Part shown: positions 25,306 to 36,799 of the stretch, one piece after another
How the letters are laid out: each line of letters starts with the position of its first letter
How positions within the stretch are numbered: the first letter of the stretch is position 1
From: Daucus carota subsp. sativus
Taxonomy: Eukaryota > Streptophyta > Magnoliopsida > Apiales > Apiaceae
Length of the DNA stretch: 64,000 bases
Reading direction: 5' to 3'
NCBI RefSeq assembly: GCF_001625215.2
Contig: NC_030386.2
Span: 36,707,296-36,771,295 of the forward strand
Translations under genes and position numbers: made by a program
The notes under the pieces: model-generated
Told to the model about the DNA's origin: nothing
What the model saw: the letters and a program-made list of their open reading frames with translations, nothing else
The model's database searches: none

Positions 25306-27489
25306 ATGGAATGCAATAAAGATGAGGCCATAAGGGCACAGACAATTGCTGAGAAGAAATTCAAGGACAGGGATGTTGTTGGTGCAAGAAAATTTGCCTT
25401 AAAGGCCCAAAATTTGTATCCACAACTTGACGGTATTTCGCAAATGTTGAGCACGTTTGATGTTCATATTGCTGCAGAGAACAGAGTAAGTGGTGAAATG
25501 GACTGGTATGGAGTACTAGGTATAACGCCAACAGCTGATGATGATACAGTAAGGAAACAGTATCGGAAGTTGGCCCTCTTGCTACACCCTGATAAAAACA
25601 AGTCTGTTGGTGCTGATGGTGCCTTTAACTTTATCTCAGAGGCTTGGAGTTTGTTATCTGACAAGGCGAAGAGGTTAGCTTATAACCAGAGGAGGAGTAG
25701 TGTAATGCTTCAACAGAGAGTGCATACACAACCTCAAAGACCATATTCAGCACCAAATTCGAATGGAGTTGGTCACTCTACAAATAGCGTACATTCGAAA
25801 CCAACAAGTCAGAGGACTACTTTTACCCCTGCACCCTCTCGACCAACAACTCAGAGGAGTACTGCTGCCCCTCAGCATTTTCGAAGACCTGATGCCTTTT
25901 GGACTATGTGCAGTCATTGCAAGATGCAGTACGAGTACTTGAAAGAATACCTTAATGCCTCCATTCGTTGCCCCACTTGTCGTAGTATTTTTATGGCTGC
26001 AGAGGTGGTGCCACCAGTTGAGCCATTTCACTCAACTTCTCAGCACTCTAATCAAAATCTTGGGAATCATGCTCCTAGTAGCATTAGTGGAAGAAATACT
26101 GTAGCCTCAGAAAATGCACGAGAAGGCGGGTCTACTGTTCCTAATATATCTAAGCATACAGATTTTTATATGGGTGCCGACCCTACTATGGGACAAACTG
26201 TTAAGGCTGACCCGTTCGTTGCAGCAAAGGCATCAAATGTTTATCAGCATGCAAAGTCTAGATTGAAGAGGGAATATGAAGGGTCACAGGGTTCTACTCT
26301 AAAGGGAGAAGCCTCCTTAAAAAGAAGAGTTTTAAATGGTAATGATATCCATTATGGAGTCAGGCCTCCATTTCAGATGCCCTCGGATTATAGTAAAAAT
26401 AGCAAGGGGTATGTATCAGGATTGCAGGGGTTTGTAGGTGTAAACAGTAGGCCCAAAAACACTAGAGAATTGACGCCTCTTGAAAACCGAAAAATGCTAA
26501 CCGACAAAGCTATGATGGAGATCTGTAAGAAGCTGAATGAATGGAAATCGGAGGCTCTTAATATGGCTGCAGAGAAAGAAAGGAGAGGAGAAAAAATGGA
26601 CTCTGCACTGGCAGATAGTGTCGCCAAGTCTTCCATGACTAAAAGAGATGACAAAGCTGGAAAGAATCTTGGAACCAAATCTGCTGATGATGGAAAGAGT
26701 GAGGTCCCTGTACTGTCGATGAATGTTCCAGATCCTGATTTTCATGATTTTGACCAGGATAGGACAGAAATGTCATTTGAAGATAATCAAGTCTGGGCTG
26801 CATATGATGATGATGATGGCATGCCTCGGTTTTATGCTTTTGTCCAGAAGGTGATTTCCCACAAACCATTTAAATTGAGGTTTAGCTGGCTTGCCTCAAA
26901 AACTAACAGCGAGTTTGGTTCAATGGAGTGGGTAAGTTATGGTTTTGCCAAAAGCTGCGGAGACCTTCGGATTCAGAAATATGAAGTCATCAAGTCTTTA
27001 AATACATTCTCACACAGAGTTAAGTGGACTAAGGGTCCACGCGGGGTAATTCAAATATTTCCACAGAAAGGGGACATTTGGGCTCTCTATAGAAATTGGT
27101 CCAATGACTGGAACGAGCATACACCTGATGATGTGATTCACAGGTACGACATGGTAGAGGTGCTTGATGACTACAATGAGGAAAAGGGCATTACTGTTGC
27201 TCCACTGGTCAAAGTTGCAGGTTTCAAGACAGTATTTCGTCCCCATCACAGTAATATAATGACAATACCGAAAGAAGAGATGTTCCGTTTCTCCCATCAG
27301 GTTCCAAACCATGTGCTTACAGGACAAGAAGGACCAAATGCTCCGAAAGGTTGCCAGGAGCTAGATCCAGCAGCTACTCCTTTAGACCTTCTTCAGGTGA
27401 TTGATGAAGTTGAAGTTCCTGCTGTGGAGAATCATGGGCTCGCGAACAAAGAGATATTGCCGAATGCTTCAGGGATCAGTGTAATATGA
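25306..27489 (+). CDS. DnaJ/J-domain co-chaperone-like protein with C-terminal DUF3444
   Basis: A 727-residue protein in one uninterrupted coding exon, as is common in this plant family. Residues 1-60 are the helical N-terminal region usual in the family (EAIRAQTIAEKKF, GARKFALKAQ). Residues 66-131 are a J domain (DWYGVLGI) with an intact HPD at 94-96, so it should be able to stimulate Hsp70. Around residues 197-232 two CxxC pairs (CSHC, CPTC) suggest a zinc-ribbon-like unit. Residues 233-470 are low-complexity and polar. Residues from about 490 to 700 are the DUF3444 region (PDFHDFDQDR, VWAAYDDDDGMPRFYAFV, GDIWALYRNW). Function beyond J-domain activity is unknown for the family; nuclear location is possible from the basic middle part. 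The start follows an upstream intron and is the first ATG of the J-protein frame. Confidence 0.93.
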   Translation: MECNKDEAIRAQTIAEKKFKDRDVVGARKFALKAQNLYPQLDGISQMLSTFDVHIAAENRVSGEMDWYGVLGITPTADDDTVRKQYRKLALLLHPDKNKSVGADGAFNFISEAWSLLSDKAKRLAYNQRRSSVMLQQRVHTQPQRPYSAPNSNGVGHSTNSVHSKPTSQRTTFTPAPSRPTTQRSTAAPQHFRRPDAFWTMCSHCKMQYEYLKEYLNASIRCPTCRSIFMAAEVVPPVEPFHSTSQHSNQNLGNHAPSSISGRNTVASENAREGGSTVPNISKHTDFYMGADPTMGQTVKADPFVAAKASNVYQHAKSRLKREYEGSQGSTLKGEASLKRRVLNGNDIHYGVRPPFQMPSDYSKNSKGYVSGLQGFVGVNSRPKNTRELTPLENRKMLTDKAMMEICKKLNEWKSEALNMAAEKERRGEKMDSALADSVAKSSMTKRDDKAGKNLGTKSADDGKSEVPVLSMNVPDPDFHDFDQDRTEMSFEDNQVWAAYDDDDGMPRFYAFVQKVISHKPFKLRFSWLASKTNSEFGSMEWVSYGFAKSCGDLRIQKYEVIKSLNTFSHRVKWTKGPRGVIQIFPQKGDIWALYRNWSNDWNEHTPDDVIHRYDMVEVLDDYNEEKGITVAPLVKVAGFKTVFRPHHSNIMTIPKEEMFRFSHQVPNHVLTGQEGPNAPKGCQELDPAATPLDLLQVIDEVEVPAVENHGLANKEILPNASGISVI

Positions 27490-27973
27490 AAACGCTGAAT
27501 ATCTGAAATATGTTTGGTCAAAACGAAAGGTACTTAAAGTGATCCTGTATACAAAATTTACCAGGAGAAATAGTCAAATTAGCTTTGTTATATCTTTTAT
27601 CTGAAGATTATTGACAACACATACCACATGTTTTTTGGTATTTCAGTTCCCTCCATGACTTATTAACAAAAAATATTCACTCCGATGTTTTTTGATGAAT
27701 AAGTGGATTAATTCTGAAATTTGAGTTCTTTGCTAGACTCTTTTTTTTTTTTTTTTTTTTTTTTGCAGTTGTACTGGAAATTGCTATATGACATACATTG
27801 TCCATTCAAGTCAGTATGTTGATGAAGTTTAAGACTGTTGATGGTTTTCCCAACAGCCCAAATAGTGGATTTTTCGTTTAGCAACTACACTAATCCTAGA
27901 AACAAACCATTGACTAGGCTTGTTAGTTGTTTGTGGTTGTGAGATTGTCAGTATTCACCACATAGTACTACTA
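27490..27973 (+). other. 3' flank of the DnaJ gene with T(24) run
   Basis: Holds the probable 3' UTR, a 24-base T homopolymer (27741-27764) followed by GCAG, and no ORF of note. The T run before an AG looks like a strong polypyrimidine/acceptor signal, so a spliced 3' UTR is possible. Confidence 0.4.
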
Positions 27974-28181
27974 CTGCCTCCGTTCATAAAAAATATCTAC
28001 TTTTTGACACGCATCTTAAAGTATTTTGACTATATAGTTTGAAATTTTATTTTTGAATTTTTTTTTCTGAATAAAAATATTATATCAATACTTTTATTCA
28101 CAAAAAGAAATAATTAAAAATAACATTTCTAGCTATGTGGTCAAATTACTTTAAAATGTGTGAAGAAAAGTCAAAAGGGAG
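27974..28181. mobile_element. Stowaway-like MITE, 208 bp
   Basis: Left CTGCCTCCGTTC and right GGGAG ends with TA on each side (27972-27973, 28182-28183). The arms match over some 50 bases when inverted (TTTTTGACACGCATCTTAAAG against its counterpart at 28145-28175). No ORF. It abuts the next element and shares its TA. Confidence 0.7.
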
Positions 28182-28183
28182 TA

Positions 28184-28443
28184 CTCCCTCCGTCCCCTTT
28201 TACATGTCCCCGTTTTACCTTTGACCAGTCAAATTGACTATATTTTGACTGAAATTTTACATATATCATATAATTCAAACAATAATAAAAATTATATCAT
28301 TAGAAAGTATATTTAGTGTATTTTAATATGCAACTTTCAGATTTCGAAAATAATAAAGAGATAATTTGTAATGTTTAGTCAAAATTTGACCAATTTGACT
28401 GGTCAAGAGTCAAATGGGGACATGTAAAAAAGGATGGAGGGAG
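28184..28443. mobile_element. Stowaway-type MITE, 260 bp
   Basis: Terminal inverted repeats CTCCCTCCGTCCCCTTTTAC and GGATGGAGGGAG (right end), with TA on both sides (28182-28183, 28444-28445). The inverted arms continue through ACATGTCCCC and GGGGACATGT and the TTGACCAGTCAAATTGAC region, so the whole element can fold into a hairpin. Classic Tc1/Mariner-derived non-autonomous element. Confidence 0.85.
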
Positions 28444-28445
28444 TA

Positions 28446-29650
28446 ATATTTTATGTGGCATGCAAGCTGAAAAGCAAAGACTTCTATTTTTGTCAGGTAA
28501 ATGCAAACACATTTCGGTTTAATGAAAATTATACTCGTCTTTTTCGATACATTTGTTTACAAATGAATTAGCTGAGGATGTAGTCAAATTGCAATATAAA
28601 GCTTTTCAATCTACACGTTTGGCTTAAACTGTATTGACTTATAAGTTAAAATTTGTGTTCTGGTTAATTTAGGTACCATTTTTACTTAACAGAAATAAAT
28701 CATTTATTTCTAAAAAAACAAAGAAATACATAATTTGTATTTTATTCTGAAAATAAGTGAGTTATTTCTGTAAATAAAGAATGTTAAACATCTTTCAAAT
28801 ATTGAATAACTGAAATATATTATATAAATATAAACACTTTTGGAAAAATCAATTCTTATTTTCATCAGGTAAGAATTGCCGAAGCCTTAACTTGGCTGCC
28901 ATTGTATCGACTTCTGAACTCATCTTTTTCGATACATTTGTTTACAGATGAGGAAGAAGTAATGATCACATAGTTAAATTATAGTTTTACTGATCATATC
29001 AATATAATTAGTCTATCAATCTGGATTATGCATGTACATGTTCTATCAATCTGGATTCACATGAATATGTATCTGAATTTTGCTATAGTTTTTCTAAATT
29101 TTTCATCTTTTGGACAACCACCATAACAACTTACATTTACAGATGCACCGACCACTTTACATGTTCTTTAGGCAGTAATTTCAAGGAGAGTAAATTATTA
29201 CTGGTTTCTGCATTAAACTTTCTATCTAAATCTTTTTTCTTGTCAGGAACTTTCTATCTAAATCTTAAATCTATTAAAATCACAAGAATTACTATACATT
29301 ATACAACTCAATTTCTGCATGTAATTAACTTGCAACTGATCTCTCACATGCGCTTGAGCATGCTGTGAGAAAACAAATACATCTTCATGTTTTATATATA
29401 ACTAAGCTCAGTTGTAAAATCTCTGCCCAGAGCCTCGAATAAATATGAAGCTGCTAATATACAGTAGGAATATCAAATTATATAATCAAAGCAAAGAAGA
29501 AATGGAAGAAGTCGTTTCTGCATGATATGTGGATCAAATGAGTTTACAGAGCAACTTAAAAGCCATAGACCTAGAGTATGATTACAGAATAGTATTACAA
29601 TAGGACACAGACAGACACGGTGATGTCATGTAAATAGAAGTATCAATTGC
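28446..29650. other. Intergenic; nothing recognised
   Basis: AT-rich DNA between the DnaJ gene and the convergent membrane-protein gene; the last part probably includes the 3' UTR of the latter. No coding signal. Confidence 0.5.
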
Positions 29651-31776
29651 TCAAGTCTGACCAACAAGAACATCTCTGTAAGGGGTTGGATTCGGAGTTG
29701 TGGTATGTTGAACTTCTACATTATTCCTTTTTCTCCTCCCCTGCTCTTCTAGGATGAGAGGGACTCGGGCTTCCCGTTCATCAGCTAATCGTTCTTGTGC
29801 TCCGCGTCTTAGTTTCTCTAGCCTTAGACCATCTACTTGTTGCATCTTGAACACTTTGATCACATTTGCTAATCCACCAACGAAAAACAGAAAGCTTCCA
29901 CATATACCTAACCAGATCAGTGTTCCACTCTGCATCCAGAAATACATTTTGTTTAACAAGTATATCCTAATACAATTTCTAAGAGAAAGTAAAACACATC
30001 AGGGCCTATAATTGATAGACAACATATTAATATCATACGTGACACTCTGCCCCCTTTTTGCGGGCAGCATAATAGGCAGAATTCTTCTACGAAAGCAGGG
30101 CAGCATGATAGGCAGAATTCTTCTATGGAAACATAATATATACATACTTAAATTATTTTCATAAACTTTAAAGGACAAACTAGAGTCACTAAAAGGTTCG
30201 GAGTTGGGTGGTTTTTGTCAAAATTACTGGACCAGGAAACTCTCTTGTTACTTGTGCGATGTCATACCTCCAAAACAGACCACGGAAGTGATACATAATC
30301 ATTAATTTGAATCGACCAAGTAAATAATGAGATATGGCTCTCAATTCAGACGGAAAAAAAAATGAAAAACGTCTCTAGAACATTAGAGCTACATTATATT
30401 CACATTTCATGTCATATTAAACCATTGTTCTGATAAGTTTTACTATAGCAGTGTTGCTCAGAAATTGTCATATTAAACCATTATTCTGATAAGTTTTACT
30501 ATCAGCGTATGGCTCAGAAAAGTCTGCCGCTTGATACTCCTACAGGGATACAATGGTTGTGCATCTAACCAAAGTAGTCCAGGTTAACCTGCTAAAAGGC
30601 TTAACAGATACTTCCTGGTCTAGGCATTTGTAAGAAGATCGTAATGGTAAACATTTGCCTGAATTTTTAGAACAGAGTCGAAAACTAACTTCAATATTAC
30701 CAAATCCTGATTGAGCTACATATATTGTAAAGGTACCCTCTCTACGAAAACTATATGCTTACCAATAAATCTAGTCCATGATGAAACATTCCTGCCTGCT
30801 CTTGGCAATTCAGCACCGATCCTACCAAGAACAGTAAGCTTCCCAAAAGGAACGGGATGTGAACGCTCTCTTGCAAAACCTGAACATGAGCATCCGCCCT
30901 TTCATAGATCTGGCACGAGTTGTGTACGGATCCTAGCAACCACAAAGCAGCACCTGCAATTAGCATGTTCACTGCATGTTTCTCCCATTTATAGTAACCA
31001 TATCCCATTTCCTCCTGCATGTATATTTTTATTTTCATATTGTTAAAAAACTGTATAGTCCCTCCTCTAATCCTCTTTCATATCAGATTTACACTACCAC
31101 ACTACTAACTCGGAAATCTAAATTATTACTACTAATCACTAATCAGTCGCTGAAAATCCTAATATTGAAATTGTGTCTCACCAAAGATACAACTACATCA
31201 TATCACTCAGACAATTACACAACCAATTAGCTAAAAATAACAATTACACAATCCACGAAATTTTATTATGCAATCCTTGAACTTCAGCTACTAAAGCTTT
31301 GTAACGAAATATTTAGCACTAAGCACACCTAAATTAAACTACAGTAGAATCGAATTTCGTATTAACTAACTATAATCATTCAATAAATAAAAATCACGAA
31401 TGATATACGTACGCACCTGAATGAAAATAAAGAGAATAGCCAAAAAAGAAAGGAGCGTCCCAATGGACTGGACCACAGGCACGGCAAATTCCACAAGGCC
31501 CAATTGCAAGTCATGTTCCATCAACGAAAAAAGCCTGTAATCAATGCCCGCAAGATGAGCCACCAAATCATGAACATTCACAAGTATAATGAATCCAAGC
31601 CCAATGAGTATCACCACTAAGCCCGATCTGCGCTCCATAGAAAACTGTGCAACGAAGCCACCGAGTAACATAACAGTTGCAAATACGTAGAGCCCAGCGT
31701 TCATGTACTCGGATCTGTTTCGGGTCCGGACTGGCCCGTACATTCGGCTCTCGCGTGCTGACGCTAGCTTCACCAT
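29651..31776 (-). CDS. Six-span plant membrane protein of unknown function
   Basis: 296 residues from three minus-strand exons: 31776-31417, 31014-30763 and 29929-29651, all joined in phase 0. Hydrophobic segments lie at about residues 27-45, 50-68, 100-119, 130-150, 173-190 and 208-228, giving six likely transmembrane helices. A charged region between (CQIYERADAHVQVLQESVHI) and a polar, basic C-terminal tail (EKLRRGAQERLADEREAR) follow. The start is the only reasonable ATG, and MVKLASARESRMYGP resembles the N-termini of related plant proteins I know only as uncharacterised. No enzyme or transporter signature is visible. I do not recognise a function. Confidence 0.85.
30052..30126. repeat. 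Tandem duplication, about 38 bp
   Basis: GGGCAGCATAATAGGCAGAATTCTTCTA is followed by a second copy with one or two changes (GGGCAGCATGATAGGCAGAATTCTTCTA). It lies in intron 2 of the membrane-protein gene. Confidence 0.75.
30405..30520. repeat. Tandem duplication, about 60 bp
   Basis: Two near-identical copies containing TTCTGATAAGTTTTACTAT, with GTCATATTAAACCATT preceding each. Lies in intron 2 of the membrane-protein gene; no coding role is evident. Confidence 0.7.
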
Positions 31777-34332
31777 TTTGGTTTAGATTCACGAAGCTAT
31801 GTTTGGTTTTGTTTGTGAATTGTAATAATGTGAGAGTGTAGTAGTAGATGAAAAAGAGGTGATGATATAATAGAGAGAGAAATGGTCAGATTAGTAAAAT
31901 ATTGCATAATTGAGCTACGTGTCTTCGTGCATGCAGTTCTACGAGTTGTGTGACACGTGTATACTTGCATTTTTGGATCTGGGTGAATATGTGTAACATA
32001 AATGAAATGCATTTAATTTTCCATTTCGACGCGTTTGGGTTTGGAGATAAAGTCTGTAACATACTTCGTGGGCTGTTCAAAATAAAGTTCTGTGATGTTG
32101 GGGGCCCTAACACGAAATTGGACAGAGGCGTCGAGGCCCGTATTGATTACTTCATGGGTTTGGGCTTGTGCGTTTAGGTACTAGGACCCATTATTCAAGC
32201 AAAGCCGGGAATTCATCATTACGAGTTCGATGAAATCAGCTGAAAAGTACGACCAAACTCAGATTTACTTTTTTTTGTTATAGAGAAATCAAGTATTAAT
32301 TGCAAAATTATTTCAAAAAAAAAAAGTATTAATTGCAAAATAAAACAATGCCTCAAATTACATTAATATATAATTTATTTGATGGTTTAAAATATTTTAA
32401 AGTAAACATGTTTATTTATTTTATTACTTAATCAAACAGAATTAATATCTAATTGCTCATGACATCTTTATCCGGCTATCGATTTCGACTCCGTAAAATT
32501 TTGTGATATTTTATGGAGTATCGACCGAGTAAGTATCATAGTAGACAACATACTTCGTTTTATATCTAATTAACTTCGTAAACTTTATTTTGGGTTTTTT
32601 GTTTTTTGTTTTTAATTATAGACTTATAGTTACTGTGATCACGTGTCCCACTGTGTATGTTCTCCCATTGTGGCACTCAATTAATTTGGTCTGTGCTATT
32701 CACAGACACTATTGTATTGATGACGATTCAATTATTCCACTTTATAATTTTAAGGACCATTTTCACTAATTACCCTTTCATTTGTCCATTGTGTCTAAAA
32801 CCCAACAATTCGAATAATAATAATAATATCCAAAACTTGTCATCGGACCACTGCCTTAATAGTACATTAATATTCTGTGCCCATCTTCATAACAACCTGT
32901 TAATTTGTTTATCATCAAGATTGAATAGAGTTGCAAGATACTAACCATATAATTTTGTTCCGTTTATATCCCGCAAATCAATTACTGTCCTGAAAAATAG
33001 TACAAGATCCATTTGATATTTTCTCCTGACATCTTTAAATCTTAGATGAACTGATACTGATACTGAATTTCAACATTTGATGAGCCCCTGCACCACTAAT
33101 TAGATGGTTACATGATCATCATGAATACAGCAGATAACGAAGAATGTTATGGTCTATAGCGTAGGTCATCAAGAATGTGGCGCAGCTTATAGCACGTAGA
33201 TCGTAACTTTTGGCCACTAGCTACACTTCTATATAGACAAGTACATAATCTATAAACTTAAGTTTCACCTAGAGGACACATAGGTTACTTACCCATAAGC
33301 GGACTACATATGAAATGTGGCTAGCCAGGGAATTTTTGTTATAGCCATCGCTAGCTAATCACGTCCTTTCGACCATCATGCGTGCAGTTATTGTTTCACG
33401 TAGCACAAATGATTATAAAATAGATACTGGTCCATGCTCTTTTCAAATATGTAATCATATTGGTTGCTGGTATACATTTATTATAGCTAGGTTTCATGTT
33501 CGATGCTTGCTGTGTTTATTTCAATGTTATTGAATCGAATGATTGCTATCACACTCGAATACATTATAATACTAATGCCATCATTTTTTGGATACCGCTT
33601 TGATCGTTTCTGATCGAATTATAATACTAATGCCATCATTTTTGGATACAACTTCGATCGTTTCTGATCGGGCAATTATAGTTATCAGCTTCATGTTATA
33701 TCAGCGACTATAACAAATTTATCTGAGTAATCAAAGAAATGACCGCAAACTTATGTTACGAGGGGACAAGGGCTTCCTGGAGTTCAAGCACCCAGGTCAA
33801 AATCGGTTTATAAAAACCCTAATTTCCGCATATTTTTCGAATACCTATATATATAAATGATTCTAAAGTTTCATGATTCTAAACTTTTTAGGGGAGCTCT
33901 AGACATAAAATTTGTTCGTCTGTAATTAAGACCACCCTGAAGACGGTTCATGTTTTGATGTCTGATGCCAAGTTTTAATTATTAAGTGTACCATGCACCG
34001 GGAAGAAGAGCCGGAAAATGAAAATGTTTCACAGATATCGCCGGAGTTGAGGCTAATACAAATTTGATTAATTAAACAATTGCATTAATGAGAAACTACA
34101 GGATGGTACAAAAGGACTAGTTAGATGAAAAAGCAAAAACTAATCGCAGTAAAGTAAAGATAATACTTCCAAATTCCCCCACATGCAGTGATCAGTTGTA
34201 TTATTGCTTGCTAGCTGCAGCCTCATTTTCAGCTCTGACGCCCAATAGAGAAAGAGCGGAAGAAAGGCAGTCACATTTAAGTCATGCATGCAATTAACCA
34301 TTCATTTTCCTTTCGATCTTCTCATTCGATGC
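31777..34332. other. Intergenic between the membrane-protein gene and SPCH
   Basis: The first 250 bases are the likely promoter and 5' UTR of the minus-strand membrane-protein gene. The last few hundred bases are the likely 3' UTR of SPCH. An inexact tandem duplication of about 55 bp (unit with TTATAATACTAATGCCATCA) lies at about 33564-33672. No gene seen. Confidence 0.5.
33564..33672. repeat. Tandem duplication, about 55 bp
   Basis: Two adjacent copies of a unit with TTATAATACTAATGCCATCA, then TTTTTGGATAC and TCGATCGTTTCTGATCG. A few substitutions separate them. Confidence 0.75.
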
Positions 34333-36533
34333 TCAGCAAAATGTTTGCTGGACATGGAGCGCCAGGTCTTCTGCGCTTAGTGTACATTCGATTCCAATCT
34401 ATCAACAAAAACAGAAATACCCAACATCAATCTTTAGACTGAATTATGTGTAACTACATTCATCTGATTAAGCGTCATTGTTCAAATATCTGGAACACGA
34501 ACACCGCTTGGGGTGAAATGCAAAATAATTGTTTTCACTGCTCTCGATGTTTATTGAACTTGACCTCGCAAATGTAAAATTTATACATGTACTAGTATAT
34601 ATATCCAGGAGAAAAAGTACAGGACAGTAATCTAGTGGTTCTGTGCATGGAAATGGGAAGACAGTGTTGAAGTGCCATGCACATATATAGGAACCAGTAA
34701 ATTTCTCCTAGTTTTCAGTGAAGACTGCTAATTGTAGTAAACTTGAAATACCCGTTACAAGTTCACTGCCAGTACAACTCTGTCTTTTACTCTCTTTTAA
34801 CAGTAGTTACACCAGAAATGATTACATGTATGTTAAATGATGGAATTTTTTCCTTTCAAAATTCAATTCATTTTTGAAAGTTGTAACTATACCAATCTAC
34901 CATACTGCAATTTTCTACCTAACAGTACTTTCTGTCTAATTTAATTTAAGATAGAGAGACAAAAAAACACTTCCCCTCCCCACACCTTGTGTTTCTTTTT
35001 TGCCAAATATATGGGGGTAAATAGTGTTTCAGCTGGCAAGAATATATGTTTCTCGGACCTTCTTTTTTCTAAAAAAAAATTAAAAATTAAAAAGAACTAA
35101 GTAACAAAATATGAATATGAGAAAGTTCTGAATTACCTTGATGGTGAAAGAATTGATCATGGTTTCCTCAGCAGTACTGAGGCTCACATTGAGGATCTCG
35201 AGTGAGAGATCTTCGAGGGCTGTGATGATCTTGAGGGTTTGGCCAGGTATTCTAGCAGATACAGTCTTTAGCAGCAGATTAGGCCCTGAGAATTTCACTT
35301 CCACATCCGCAACCCCGGACTTTGAATTGGCAACCAGCTCGTTAGCTGCAGCCATGGCATTGTGGTGATTGACAGAGGGCGAAGAAATAGGAGACATGAT
35401 GGTCGGAGATAAGTTATAAGCAGCTGACTGCAGCAAGTTACCATGGTGCTTGTAAGGGCTAGTTGGTGTTCTTGGGCTTATGGGTAGGCTTGGTATTAGT
35501 CTAGGACTTATTGGGGGTTTCCTTGGGCTGATTGGTAAATTTCTAGGACTTGAGACCAGCCTTGGACTTAGGACTTCACTGTAAACCTTCCTTTGCTTCT
35601 TTGCCTCTAGGGATTGTAGAACTTGCTGCAACTCAGTAATGTAGTCAACTACACCTCCTACTATGGATGCTTGATCACCCTGTTAATGTCCAATATTAAG
35701 ACAATTATAAACTGATGTAATTTCAGCAAAGAATAGATCGAGCAACTTCAAATTATTTTGGTGCAATTAATTAGCATTAATAATAAATAATAGTATTTTA
35801 GTGTTGATATATGGTTGACCTAATATATATGCATATCATATGTGCGTGGTTCGTTAATAATGCAATCAAAATTCAGGTTCGTTAAGGTTAAGTGACCTTA
35901 TCGATCCTAGCTAGAGCTAGATTAGAGAGGTTATATATATTCCGGAAATGACTATTGAAAATTGTAGAGTTGTTTTAGAACATTTTATACAGTTTTTAAT
36001 TTGTCATGAAAATTTTGAATAGCTCTGAGAATTAAACGACTCACTCTTTTGACATAGAAGCAAGGCATAAGCGAACGCAAGACGGACAGATTGTCATTCA
36101 TCTGCTTCCTGCGGTTGCGTTCCACAGTAATGTGGGATACCTTCTGCTGCCCATCGATATTCGCATCTTCCTCTGCTGTCACCGCTACCTTCTGTTTCTT
36201 GGACTTGTGTGAAGTACTAACCGCCTCTAGCTCCGTCCCGATTTGATCTTCTGAAGGAACAGCATCGAAAGAAAATGATGGATTTTGTGGGACTAAGTTT
36301 GTACGAGCAGTCCCCGGCTGCTGATTATCAAAACATTGCGGGGGCAAACGAGATTCATGAGACAGCGGGGGTAATGAGTTGATATTGGACGTCGACACTT
36401 CATCTAAGGCCTCGAGAATACTGAAAATATCCTCCGGCGAGGCGACGGAGAAATTGGATTCGAGGAATTGATTGTCGGAGTCTTGGAAGAATTCAGGTAA
36501 CAAAGTATGCATGCTGTTCTCATGAACGCTCAT
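34333..36533 (-). CDS. SPCH: bHLH transcription factor SPEECHLESS homologue
   Basis: 365 residues from minus-strand exons 36533-36045, 35679-35137 and 34398-34333 (phase 0 junctions). In Arabidopsis SPCH starts the stomatal lineage and acts as a nuclear heterodimer with ICE1/SCRM. The basic region is SHITVERNRRKQMNDNLSVL, with H134, E138 and R142 of the E-box-binding signature. The loop and helix 2 run through SLMPCFYVKRGDQASIVGGV to QQVLQSLEAKKQRK. Residues 200-239 carry seven Ser/Thr-Pro sites (S201, S207, S214, S221, S231, T234, S237), matching the SPCH-specific MAPK target domain that is absent from MUTE and FAMA. The C-terminal ACT-like domain (VADVEVKFSGPNLLLKTVS, ending LSAEDLALHVQQTFC) matches SPCH. 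The N-terminus (LLPEFFQD) fits too. The start is the first in-frame ATG; M8 is a conceivable alternative. Confidence 0.95.
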
Positions 36534-36697
36534 ATTTTTGTAAATGAGATGTTAAACCAGAAGAAAACAAATCAAGCAAATGTAGACTATGGATTTGGTT
36601 GTCAAGATCAAGAAAAGAGATCAAATGCTTAAAACTAGAGCGCTTGAGTCTGGTGAGCTGGAATGATCCTTATGAAAGAGACCAAACTATCACCATC

Positions 36698-36708
36698 ATT
36701 TATATATA
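36698..36708 (-). promoter_or_regulatory. Candidate TATA box of SPCH
   Basis: The minus strand reads TATATATAAAT about 165 bases upstream of the SPCH ATG. A CT-rich tract (minus strand of 36744-36781) lies just upstream of it. No transcript evidence. Confidence 0.45.
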
Positions 36709-36799
36709 TTTGTTGTCATTACATTGTAGATTACATAATTCACATGAGAGAGAGGGAGAGGGAGAGAGACGGAGAGAGAGACTATAAATTTATAATACA

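Noticed and set aside
25747..26031. ORFs antisense to the DnaJ coding exon (also 26388-26869 and 27010-27327)
   Set aside because: Shadows of the 727-codon gene.
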